The translations under genes were made by a program, and so were the position numbers. The notes beneath the pieces were generated by a model that saw nothing but the letters and a program-made list of their open reading frames with translations, was not told the DNA's origin and ran no database searches. From JABWBD01 sp040768665 (lineage in GTDB: Bacteria > Planctomycetota > Planctomycetia > Pirellulales > Thermoguttaceae), in NCBI GenBank assembly GCA_040768665.1, contig JAXGMN010000029.1, positions 1 to 64,000 of the forward strand: a stretch of 64,000 nt of DNA, in the 5' to 3' direction. This document shows, in pieces, positions 35,313 through 43,771 of this stretch. Numbering within the stretch: the stretch's first letter is position 1; each line of letters begins with the position of its first letter.

Positions 35313-36137
35313 GTGTTACTTCAGCAGGGGATGATCGCTCGGTTCCGGGATGCCTGCCGGCGGGACGCGCGCGTGGCAGGCGCTCTGATGTTCGGCTCGT
35401 TCGCGACGGGCGAGGCGGACGCCTTCTCCGACATCGAGTTTGCGGTCTTCATCCGGGACGACGATTTCGAGGACTTCGATCGGCGCCTGTTCCTCAATGC
35501 GGCCGGCCCGGTGGCAGCTTACTTCCCGGACGACTTCGGCCACCACACGGCTCTATTCGAGAACGGCGTCCGCGGCGAATTCCACTTCTTGCGGGCCTCG
35601 GAGATGCCCGTCGTCGAAAGCTGGCGAGGCTACGGGTGGTTCCCTTCGCTCGACTCGGCCGTCGTATCGGACCGGACGGGCGAGTTGTCACGACACGCCG
35701 CTGCACTCGTAGGTGGGCCTCCGGCGCGCGGCGGCGCGGCGCTGGCAGAGGCTCTCGCCCTAAACCTCATCAATCTGATGCTCTTCGGCGCGAACCTCCT
35801 GAACCGCGGCGAGCGCGCGCGCGCGTGGGCCCTGCTCGGCAAGGCCCACGAGAATCTGCTCAAGCTGGTTCGCCTCTCCGAGGGCACTACTGACCACTGG
35901 CCGACGCCGTCGCGCGCGCTCGAGAAAGATCTCCCCCACGCCGCCTATGAGCGATACCTGACTTGCACGGCAGACGCGCAGCCGAGTGCGCTCCGGGCCG
36001 CGTATCAAGAGACGTGGGGGTGGAGCCGGGAGTTGTTCGGCAAGGTCGCCGCGCCGCTTGGCGTCGGCCTCCCGGCAACAGTTATGGCTCACATAGGGAA
36101 GCTGCTCGATGAGACGCCCGCCCGTGCGAATGTGTGA
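35313..36137 (+). CDS. Lincosamide nucleotidyltransferase-like protein (Lnu/LinF type)
   Basis: A 274-residue nucleotidyltransferase. The Pol-beta motif is complete: MFGSFATGEADAFSDIEFAV with Gly-Ser at 28-29 and acidic residues Asp36, Asp40 and Glu42. The following FGHHTALFENGVRGEFHFL and WRGYGWFPS resemble LinF/LnuF proteins that adenylylate lincomycin and clindamycin. GTG 35313 has AAGGAAAG upstream. The C-terminal half is helical. It sits between two palindromic repeats, and its local composition (GCGCGCG runs near 35815) differs slightly from the neighbours. True resistance activity is unproven; it could be an environmental homolog. Confidence 0.82.
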   Translation: MLLQQGMIARFRDACRRDARVAGALMFGSFATGEADAFSDIEFAVFIRDDDFEDFDRRLFLNAAGPVAAYFPDDFGHHTALFENGVRGEFHFLRASEMPVVESWRGYGWFPSLDSAVVSDRTGELSRHAAALVGGPPARGGAALAEALALNLINLMLFGANLLNRGERARAWALLGKAHENLLKLVRLSEGTTDHWPTPSRALEKDLPHAAYERYLTCTADAQPSALRAAYQETWGWSRELFGKVAAPLGVGLPATVMAHIGKLLDETPARANV

Positions 36138-36174
36138 TGGTAGGCCGCGTAATCGCGCGGCATAACTTATGAAG

Positions 36175-36273
36175 GATTAGATTGTGCGGCGGCCGAAGGG
36201 GACGACGTGGCGCGGCGAGAGATTGGATGACCGAGTGAATGTGGCAGGGGAGAGGTCCAGCCGCAATCTAATC
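36175..36273. repeat. 99-bp inverted-repeat-bounded element
   Basis: GATTAGATTGTGCGGC at 36175-36190 pairs with GCCGCAATCTAATC at 36260-36273. It follows the nucleotidyltransferase by 38 bp. No second copy noticed. Confidence 0.55.
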
Positions 36274-36435
36274 GCTGGTTCAAGTAGCCCGCGGCGAGCA
36301 GCGAGAAAAGACGGCGGCGTCTGGCATCGGGCTCGCTAGACAGGCGTGGCGCGTCGAATGGCAACGATTTCCTTTCCGCAGCGAAGGATGTTGAAAAAGA
36401 CAAGAGGCTCGATGCCCGCAACCATGAGGACAAGC

Positions 36436-36675
36436 ATGACAAAGGCTGTGAATCGCCGCCGTTTCGTGAAAGCGGCCGGAAGCGCTCTTCCCCTGGGCCA
36501 ACCCTCGACCGCACGTGCCGCGAAGCCCGTCAGCCGCTACAAGAAGGCGATGTGCTTCGCCATGATCCAGGGCAAAGGCTCGGCCGAAGAGAAGCTGCGC
36601 ATGGCCAAGGATGCCGGTTTCGACGGCGTGGAGGTCGACGCCCAGCGGTTCACCAGGTGCTGTCGCTCGAGATAG
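36436..36675 (+). pseudogene. N-terminal stub of a Tat-exported sugar isomerase/epimerase
   Basis: MTKAVNRRRFVKAAGSALPL is a twin-arginine leader, followed by SRYKKAMCFAMIQGKGSAEE and KLRMAKDAGFDGVEVD, the first barrel strands of the xylose-isomerase-like family. The sequence then breaks (AQRFTRCCRSR, stop). About 65 of some 280 residues remain. The next gene starts 11 bp later. Confidence 0.7.
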
Positions 36676-36685
36676 GAGGCGTATC

Positions 36686-37885
36686 ATGAATCGTCCATCC
36701 CTTCGTCGCCGCCGCTTCCTGCAAACCATGGCCGCGGGCGCTGCCGCGGCGGCCACCGGCGGGCTGAGCCGTAGGGCCGCCGCCGAGGCCCCGGCGCTGA
36801 CCATCGACGAGCCGTTCCACGGGGCCGTGCTCAATCGTCGTCATGGCGCGCTGGTTGAGGGAGGTCTGAAGATCCCGGTCACGGGCCAAGCGGCGCTCGG
36901 CGTGCCGGTGACGATCAACGGCCAGGCCGCCCTGCGGTCCGGCAGCCGCTTTCGGGGCGAGGTGTTGCTTCGTGACCGCGAGACCGACATCGTGGCCGCG
37001 GCCGACAGCCGCTTCGGCCGGCAGGAGCATCGGGTCCGCGTGGTGTGGGACAAGAACTCGTTCCCGCGTTACCGCTTCTCAGTCGACGACAACATCTACT
37101 TTCTCCGCGACATCTATCAGCATGGGTATCGCTCGATCTTCGACTGCCACTACCTCAAGGGCCTGCGGGAATTAAACCGGAAATACGGAACGAAGTACAC
37201 CGTCAACATCTACTACCTGGATGACTACACCGACAGCGGTTTTCGGTTGTCGCAGTTCCCGGATCGCTACAAGAGCGAGTGGAAGGACAACGCGGATTGG
37301 CTCAGGTTGACCTTCCACGCCTACTCCAACCTCCCGGATCGGCCCTATCAGTACGCGTCGCCGCAGAAACTCATCGCCGATCTGGATCTGGTGGTTGGCG
37401 AGATCCACCGCTTTGCGGGGATCGAAGCTTATGCGCCTCCCACGATCATTCACTGGGGAGAAGTCCAGTCGGCCGCGCTCAAGCCGCTGTACCAGCGGGG
37501 CGTGCGCGTGTTGAGCGGCTACTTCACCACGACCGACGGCGTCAACTACGGCGTACACTACATGCTCGACGAGGCACGCTGCGAATACCTTTCCCGCCAC
37601 GACGCCTTGAAGGATTTCGAGAGCGGGATTGTCTTCGCCCACACCGACATCGTGATCAACGCCACTCCCGTGGACAAGATCGCGCCGAAGTTGGCCCCGT
37701 TGGCCGAGGATCCCAACCAGGCGGAGATCATGGACCTGCTCACGCATGAGCCGCAATTCTGGCCCTCGTGCAAGTACTACGTTCCCGACCACTTCCAGCG
37801 AGTCGAGACGGCGATCCGCTGGGTGACCGAGCATGGCTACAAGCCGGTCTTCTATCACGAGGGGTTCCTCGGCGCGCCGGAGTAG
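36686..37885 (+). CDS. Tat-exported polysaccharide-deacetylase-like protein
   Basis: 399 residues. A twin-arginine leader (SLRRRRFLQTMAAGAAAAAT) is followed by a small beta domain (LTIDEPFHGAVLNRRHGALV) and a barrel-like domain from about 130. FSVDDNIYFLRDIY, LRLTFHAYSNLPDRPY and PPTIIHWGEVQSAALKPLYQ look like a NodB-type deacetylase fold, with FHAYS a possible metal-site loop, but the complete D-H-H triad was not confirmed. AGGAGG precedes ATG 36686. Likely periplasmic; substrate unknown. Confidence 0.75.
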   Translation: MNRPSLRRRRFLQTMAAGAAAAATGGLSRRAAAEAPALTIDEPFHGAVLNRRHGALVEGGLKIPVTGQAALGVPVTINGQAALRSGSRFRGEVLLRDRETDIVAAADSRFGRQEHRVRVVWDKNSFPRYRFSVDDNIYFLRDIYQHGYRSIFDCHYLKGLRELNRKYGTKYTVNIYYLDDYTDSGFRLSQFPDRYKSEWKDNADWLRLTFHAYSNLPDRPYQYASPQKLIADLDLVVGEIHRFAGIEAYAPPTIIHWGEVQSAALKPLYQRGVRVLSGYFTTTDGVNYGVHYMLDEARCEYLSRHDALKDFESGIVFAHTDIVINATPVDKIAPKLAPLAEDPNQAEIMDLLTHEPQFWPSCKYYVPDHFQRVETAIRWVTEHGYKPVFYHEGFLGAPE

Positions 37886-38112
37886 CTAACTGACGGGGAA
37901 AAGGGCGATACCGTCGCCCCGACGATGCCTGAAATGGGACTGCCTGATTCTCGATGGAAACACCATGTAGCTTCCTTTATCATGAAAGGCCATAATGCCT
38001 TTACCCGCCGCACATCGACGCAGACCGTATGCCGTTTAGCATGGGCTGAACCCACGGGCGCCGGCAGGTCTGCGAGGTCCTGCCTTCCAGAATCCACCGC
38101 CGGAGCTGAACG

Positions 38113-40311
38113 ATGAATCGCCTTCCTTGGGTCCTCTTGATTCTTCACGCGCTGGTCACGTCGCTTCCATGCGTCGCATTGTCTGCCGACCCGGTCGCCG
38201 CGAGGCCCGACGCGACCCCGCGACGCTGGATAGTGGCGGAACACGACTACGCAGTGAGTGCCGGCCTGACGCCCCCAATAATCCTCGGACGCTCTTTCTG
38301 GAACATGCTCTCCTCGGGCGCGCGTACCACGCCCTCGCCCGCCGGCGAGGAACCCATGGTCCGCGACGCGGCCATCTGCTACCACGTTGCGGACCTCGGC
38401 GCCGCGCAGGGCGATCCGCTGGCCGTGAATGTAGATCGCCTCCGGAATCTCAAGCGTCAGCCGGATCCTCGCGTGCCGTTCTTCGTCTACTCCAGCGCCG
38501 GGCGCCCGCCGTTTCGCTGCCTCGGCCAGTTTCAGGTCGACCGGCAGGACTACGAGAAGTGGAAGGCGGAGCATCCCAACTTCCTCGGCTTCTGGGCGGG
38601 CGTGGAATGGGACAACGAATACATCAGCCTGGGCCTTTACAAAAACCCGCAGCAACTAGCCGAAATGGGGCGCAAACTCAATTTTCAGGAAACCGCGCTG
38701 GAGAAAACGCAGAGTATTGTCGCTCGCGCCCGCGAGGATCGCCGGGACGCGGTGGAAGGGCTGCACGCCTGCTACCAGGGACTGCGGCGCTACTACTTCG
38801 ACGATCCCGACCGGATGGTCTTATTCCGCGGCGGCTGGTGTTTCGACCATTATCCATTGGAGTGGGGCGCGGGCATGGTGATTTCGGAGACCACGAATAC
38901 GGGCAATTATCGCCACCAGGTGTCGACGTTCAGCGTGCGCGGCGCCGCGCGGCAGTATGGCAAACCGTGGGCGTGGTACATCGCCACTTATTACAACGGC
39001 CACGATCAACAGGGGAAGTTCTCCTTCAACAATCAGCCCAACTATGTGACCACCACTCGCTCAACGGTCCCCGGCACCCACGAGAACTCGGGACCCGGTT
39101 TCGGCATGTCGGTTTCGCTGAATCGCCGCGACATGTATCTGGCCTACCTGGCGGGTGCGAGCTTTGTAGACCACGAGGACTGGAACCGCGCATACGTCGT
39201 GCGCAAAGAAGAAGAACCGCAGCGGCGTTACCTCTCACCGCACGGCGAAGCGATGCGCGAGTGGTACGCCTTTACGCAGCGTCACCCGGACCGCGGCGTG
39301 AGCTACGCTCCGGTGGCCCTGTTGCTGCCCTTCGACCAGGGCTATCCGCAATCGGGCGGATGGCCCTGGTCGCACTTTCCCCCACAGCGCGCCGATGCCA
39401 TGATCGACGCCTTCCTGTACACCGTCGTGCCCCACGCCCAGGACACGCGCAAGGGAAAGGAGGGCTGCCTGTCCAACAGTCCATTCGGCGACATCTACGA
39501 CATCCTTGTTCCCAATCCGCCCAGCGGCCCGATTCCTCTTGACCGGTTGATGAATTACCGGGTGGCGATCGTTCTGGGGGCGGTCGCGATCGACGCTCCG
39601 CTAGCCCGGCGACTGATGGAATACGTGCGGGAGGGCGGGACGCTGGTTGTCAACATTCGCCATGCGAGTGAGCATCTTCCGGCGGAGTTTCTGGGCGCGA
39701 AACGCCTGGGCCAGAGCCGAGGCGTGGTAGGACCCGTCATCGCCGCCTGGGGCGGCGGAAGCGTCGCGCTGGCCGAACCCTATGATTTCGAACCTCTCGA
39801 ACTGCACGGCGCCGAGCCCCTCTGGACCGACGCCCAAGGCGAGATCCTGGCGAGCGTGCATCGCCAAGGCCGTGGCCGGGTGGTGCTCACGGCCGTCGAC
39901 GGCATGCTCCCCCGCGCCGTTGTGGGCAAGGGAGGCTCGCATAACTTCTGGTCCGAGTTGCTCAAGGGCAAAAGGATGCCCCTCGTCGAGAACCTGATGC
40001 GGCAAATCGTCAACGAGGTGTTGCCTGTCGAGGTCCGAGGGGACATCGAGTACGGCTTGAACAAGACGTCCGATGGCTGGTGGGTCTACCTGATCAACAA
40101 CAAGGGAGTAACGAAGTTCACGCAGACCCCCGAGGAGCTGGACCCGAGCGCCACGGCCCCAGTGACCATTGATTTACGGGCTCTGCGGGTGGTTGCCTCG
40201 CGCGAGTTGCGGGAGGACAAGGATATCGCTATGCTCCCGGGCGAGAACTCGCTGACCATCGATGTGGGGCCGGGCGACATTCGGATTGTCAAGATAACAA
40301 CACGCAATTGA
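38113..40311 (+). CDS. Secreted glycoside-hydrolase-like protein, 732 aa
   Basis: A signal peptide (LPWVLLILHALVTSLPCVALS) leads a protein with a TIM-barrel-like first 400 residues (FLGFWAGVEWDNEYISLGLY, AWYIATYYNGHD, GASFVDHEDWNRAYVV) and a glutamine-amidotransferase-like region from about 480 (LMNYRVAIVLGAVAIDAPLA, YVREGGTLVVNI) as seen behind GH42-type barrels. A beta-sandwich tail (VTIDLRALRVVASRELRE) closes it. I do not recognise a specific family. Acid pairs in VEWDNE and VDHEDW are candidate catalytic residues. The gene is preceded by a 227-bp spacer with nothing recognisable. Confidence 0.75.
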   Translation: MNRLPWVLLILHALVTSLPCVALSADPVAARPDATPRRWIVAEHDYAVSAGLTPPIILGRSFWNMLSSGARTTPSPAGEEPMVRDAAICYHVADLGAAQGDPLAVNVDRLRNLKRQPDPRVPFFVYSSAGRPPFRCLGQFQVDRQDYEKWKAEHPNFLGFWAGVEWDNEYISLGLYKNPQQLAEMGRKLNFQETALEKTQSIVARAREDRRDAVEGLHACYQGLRRYYFDDPDRMVLFRGGWCFDHYPLEWGAGMVISETTNTGNYRHQVSTFSVRGAARQYGKPWAWYIATYYNGHDQQGKFSFNNQPNYVTTTRSTVPGTHENSGPGFGMSVSLNRRDMYLAYLAGASFVDHEDWNRAYVVRKEEEPQRRYLSPHGEAMREWYAFTQRHPDRGVSYAPVALLLPFDQGYPQSGGWPWSHFPPQRADAMIDAFLYTVVPHAQDTRKGKEGCLSNSPFGDIYDILVPNPPSGPIPLDRLMNYRVAIVLGAVAIDAPLARRLMEYVREGGTLVVNIRHASEHLPAEFLGAKRLGQSRGVVGPVIAAWGGGSVALAEPYDFEPLELHGAEPLWTDAQGEILASVHRQGRGRVVLTAVDGMLPRAVVGKGGSHNFWSELLKGKRMPLVENLMRQIVNEVLPVEVRGDIEYGLNKTSDGWWVYLINNKGVTKFTQTPEELDPSATAPVTIDLRALRVVASRELREDKDIAMLPGENSLTIDVGPGDIRIVKITTRN

Positions 40312-40506
40312 GTACGACATGCGGCCGGCGTGATCCGTCCTCACGTTGGCCGGCCCGGCGTCGTCGCACCCGCGCCGACGGTACGTATCGCCACTGGGAT
40401 TGAGGAGTGTCTCGTGATGCAACCGCCTCGGCCCCACATCCATAGTGACTCGCTTCTTGCGAATGCCAACGATTCCCTTTCCACCATGAACTGGAGATCT
40501 GTGAGT

Positions 40507-41198
40507 ATGTCCAAAGACTCGATGCCCAAGAATGCCAGGCCATCCCGCAGAGAGTTCCTCAAGAGATCGATGAAGACTCGATAGTTTCGCACGGCGCGTT
40601 GCGTTGCGCTGTTGGCATGGTCGATGATAATCGGCGCGGAGTCGCTGGCGACCGCCGCACAACCCTCATGGATCCGTGAGGAGAACAACAAGCCCGGCTC
40701 GTTGGACTGGCAGCTCACGCGCGTCCGGCTCGACAAAGCCAACTACCGCTCGGCATGGATCGAAGGCTACTGTTCCAAGCAGTCGGTTCTGGCCGGCGAG
40801 TCGCTCGACATCCTGGTGAGCACCGATCCGCCGGTGAGGTTCCAGATCGAGATCTTCCGCACGGGCTACTACGGCGGTCGCGGGGCCAGGCTGATGACCA
40901 CGCTGGGAGCGTTTCAAGGCACGGCCCAGCCCATCCCGCCGGTCGGCGAGAAGCGCCTGCGCGAATGCCGGTGGAAGGCGTCGGCAACGTTGAAGATCCC
41001 CGCCGACTGGATCAGCGGCGTGTATCTCGGCCGGCTCACGACGATCCCTGAGGCGGACGACCAGCCGTATTGGCAGAGCTACGTGATCTTCATCGTTCGC
41101 GACACGCGCCGCGCCGACATCCTCTTCCAATGCAGCTCACGCGCTGCAAGGCATTCATCAGCGTCGGGCACGATGAATACTGGGACGTGCCCCAATAA
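40507..41198 (+). pseudogene. N,N-dimethylformamidase beta-subunit-like protein, broken
   Basis: Starts with a Tat leader (NARPSRREFLKRSMKTR) that runs into a stop at 40584; another frame continues ENNKPGSLDWQLTRVRLDKA, WIEGYCSKQSVLAGESLDIL, FRTGYYGGRGARLMTTLG and DWISGVYLGRLTTIPEADDQ, the N-terminal beta domain of the DMFase large-subunit family. After ADILFQCS about 41130 the sequence jumps to ISVGHDEYWDVPQ, which lies much farther on in intact members, then stops. A frameshift plus an internal deletion. Confidence 0.7.
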
Positions 41199-41396
41199 GT
41201 GAAAGTGATAGGAAGCGTTTGCCGTTTTACGTGACGAGACCATTGGATCTGGACCATTGAATCCTCCCCAAACCAGAACGTGCCATCAGCGCCCTTGCGA
41301 TGAGGTTTCGCGCCGTGGACGAACTCCGCGTCCGCGATCCAAGATTCGCGGGGCGTAACGGCAACGGCGGACCGCTTCCGGAAGGCTCATGACGGC

Positions 41397-43547
41397 TCAC
41401 TTTACCGCCTTGTAGAAAATCAACCTCGAATCCCGTCGTTTCGGAATAACGACTTCATAGCCGTCTTCGCGGATTGCTTTGCCGGATCGTGTCCGGATTT
41501 CACCGCTGTCGGCGTCTTCGAACGTCCAGCTTTTCGCCGGATCGATGGTCACTAGATCGAATGTCATCGCCGCGACGTCGCTTTTCGGGCGGCGAATTGC
41601 CAGAATCATGCCTTCCCGTTCTTCCGGCAAATACAGATGGTACGCCGACCAGGAGTCAAGCGCTCCGTAGGCGTTGGTAAGCGGATAGAAATCGCCCAGA
41701 AAGTACCGCTTTGCCCGCTGCGCGTCGGAGACGGTCTTCTTCAAGAGCGCCCAGTGTTCATCGGATTTATCGAGAACGCCGGGATCGAATTCCTCGCAGG
41801 GGGATAGCGCGCTGCGAGCCTCATACGTGTCGACCAGGCGCCGGAATGGGCGAATTCCTTGCAGCGGAAGCCAGTGAGCAATCCCGTAGCTGTGGTCTTG
41901 TGTGCACTCCTCGGTCGCCTCGACAAAGCAGTTGTAGTCCGTACGCCATAGAACCAGGCTACGGGAGAGTGCTTCCAACTCAATGCGCCGCCCGCCCGAC
42001 GCGCAATTGTCGATCGCCAGAGACGGGTATTGCTCCAACAGCGCGTCCCAGAACTTGTACAAGTTCTCGACAAACCGCATTTCGGTCATGCCCGTGCGAT
42101 CTGGTTCGTCGGCGCCATTCCAATATCCGTTGGGAACCAGGTTGAAATCCTCGCGATACCATTGCACGTGGTTCTCATCGATCAGTCCCGAAACCGTATC
42201 GAAAGCCCATTTCGCCGCGCGTGGATCCGCCAGATTGAGCAGGAGGGTTTCGCCGTCCCGATACGCCTTCTTCCGCGGCAGAAAGAACTCCGGATGCTCC
42301 AGCGTAATCGGCCGCCCGTAAATGGCCCGCTCCGGCTCGACCCAGATCAGGAACCGCATTCCGGCGTCGTTGGCCGCCGCGCTGATAGGACCGAACTTGT
42401 TCGGATACCAATTCTTATTGACCCGCCAGTCGCCCGCCATCGTCCCCCAGTCGCCTTCGAACACCGTGTTCGATTGGATCTTCCCGGTTCCGTACCAGCC
42501 GGCGTCAATCCAATAGACGTCAAACGGAATCTGCTTCTCCCTGATCTTTGCGATGGTCTCCAAATGCCTCTGCTCACCCCAACCGCCCCACGTCTGGCAT
42601 GAGATCGGGGGACTGATGATCCTGCCGTCTTGCCTCGGCGTATGATGCGCCAGGACAAACCGACGGAACATGTTCTGCGCATGCATCAACTCCCCTTGCC
42701 AGTACATGACCATGGACAACGGGGAACGGATGCTCTCCCCGGGCCGAAGTTTGGCGTTGAGATTTTCCATGCCGGCGGCGATACGGGATTTCCCTTCTCC
42801 GGCGTGGTGGAAGTCGGCAAACCAGGTGCCGTTCCATCCCAGCGCGGCGATGACACCGTCGCCCGCCGTCTGATAGTTGAACATGGGCAGCCAAACCGAA
42901 CTGGGCCGTTGATCGCTTGGAATGCAGGCATCGCCCAGCGCGTTCATCCACTCGGCGTTGGACTTGGAATCCATACGGATTCTGCGATTCTTCCGCCATA
43001 ACGACGCATGCATCACCTCCGTCTGGAACTGAAAATCCTGCTCAATGCTCGGCCCGCCCACCGACCGATGCAGCAGTGGCATGACTCCCTTCGGAGAATT
43101 CCAGGCGATGTCCAATGCCTTGAAGTCATGCACGTTCGCCGAATCGCCCCTTCCGTCGTTACGCAGCCGGACAACCCACTCCATCGCCGGGAACGCGCTG
43201 AACTCGCTCAGTTCCATCTGGCAGACCAGCCGCGTTTGCGTGTCCTTCCAGATCAGAACATGCTTGCGAGTCCCGTCTTTCCAATCGGACGACGTGGTCT
43301 GGGCGTCGGCAATCTTGACCCACTCGCGGCTTGAACGCTCGCCGCAGAGGAACGAAAAAGGGACATCGGCGGAATACCGCCCGGCGTCCGCATCGCCGCG
43401 TTTCAGCAAAAAGTTCCCCCAGCCTCGCACGAAGCGCATTTCCTCGGCGGTCGGTTTACCCGAATAAGGCTCAACCGGGGCGCCATCCGCGCAAGCGATT
43501 GCCGGGAAAAGCAGGATGACTGCAAACAGGATCCATTGATCTTTCAC
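41397..43547 (-). CDS. Secreted GH36 alpha-galactosidase
   Basis: 716 residues with a Sec signal (ILFAVILLFPAIACA). The N-terminal beta-sandwich (to about 300) is followed by the GH36 barrel: FDVYWIDAGWYG (344-353), RFLIWVEPERAIYGRP, nucleophile Asp467 in VQWYREDFN, the SGGRRIELE loop after DNCA (513-525) and probable acid/base Asp537 in WRTDYNC. It removes terminal alpha-1,6-galactose from oligosaccharides in the periplasm or outside. The gene is complete. The region 41215-41396 beyond its stop shows no clear gene. Confidence 0.92.
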   Translation of the reverse strand: MKDQWILFAVILLFPAIACADGAPVEPYSGKPTAEEMRFVRGWGNFLLKRGDADAGRYSADVPFSFLCGERSSREWVKIADAQTTSSDWKDGTRKHVLIWKDTQTRLVCQMELSEFSAFPAMEWVVRLRNDGRGDSANVHDFKALDIAWNSPKGVMPLLHRSVGGPSIEQDFQFQTEVMHASLWRKNRRIRMDSKSNAEWMNALGDACIPSDQRPSSVWLPMFNYQTAGDGVIAALGWNGTWFADFHHAGEGKSRIAAGMENLNAKLRPGESIRSPLSMVMYWQGELMHAQNMFRRFVLAHHTPRQDGRIISPPISCQTWGGWGEQRHLETIAKIREKQIPFDVYWIDAGWYGTGKIQSNTVFEGDWGTMAGDWRVNKNWYPNKFGPISAAANDAGMRFLIWVEPERAIYGRPITLEHPEFFLPRKKAYRDGETLLLNLADPRAAKWAFDTVSGLIDENHVQWYREDFNLVPNGYWNGADEPDRTGMTEMRFVENLYKFWDALLEQYPSLAIDNCASGGRRIELEALSRSLVLWRTDYNCFVEATEECTQDHSYGIAHWLPLQGIRPFRRLVDTYEARSALSPCEEFDPGVLDKSDEHWALLKKTVSDAQRAKRYFLGDFYPLTNAYGALDSWSAYHLYLPEEREGMILAIRRPKSDVAAMTFDLVTIDPAKSWTFEDADSGEIRTRSGKAIREDGYEVVIPKRRDSRLIFYKAVK

Positions 43548-43611
43548 GGTTGCCTACTCCTTGTTCACGGCGGATGGATCTTTGGGCCTCATGGCACAGT
43601 CCGCTTTTCAC

Positions 43612-43771
43612 CTAGCACCAAACGGTTTTTCGAGGTGTTTTCGCTCAATTTGCGGTGGCACGGTTTTGAAGTGCTAGCACTCATTTTTCCCGTGTTTTCT
43701 GGCCTTCACCTATCCAAAACCGTGACATCGCATTCTTAACGTTAGGTGGCTCGAAAACCGTTTGGTGCTAG
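43612..43771. repeat. 160-bp palindrome-ended element
   Basis: Arms at 43612-43634 and 43750-43771 pair over 22 bases with one extra T (CTAGCACCAAACGGTTTT start). A second inner pair is GGTGGCACGGTTTTG with CAAAACCGTGACATC. The right end abuts the terminus of the IS91-family element with a shared G. Confidence 0.82.

Noticed and set aside
41205..41214. GTGATAGGAA beside the DMFase-like pseudogene, similar to the IS91 terminus
   Set aside because: Only ten bases match and the conserved TGATTTCCCAC block does not follow. It could be an eroded end but is too short to claim.
41240..41390. Minus-strand stretch reading SWIADAEFVHGAKPHRKGAD
   Set aside because: Protein-like in places, but no start, no stop logic and no recognised family; too short to call a fragment.
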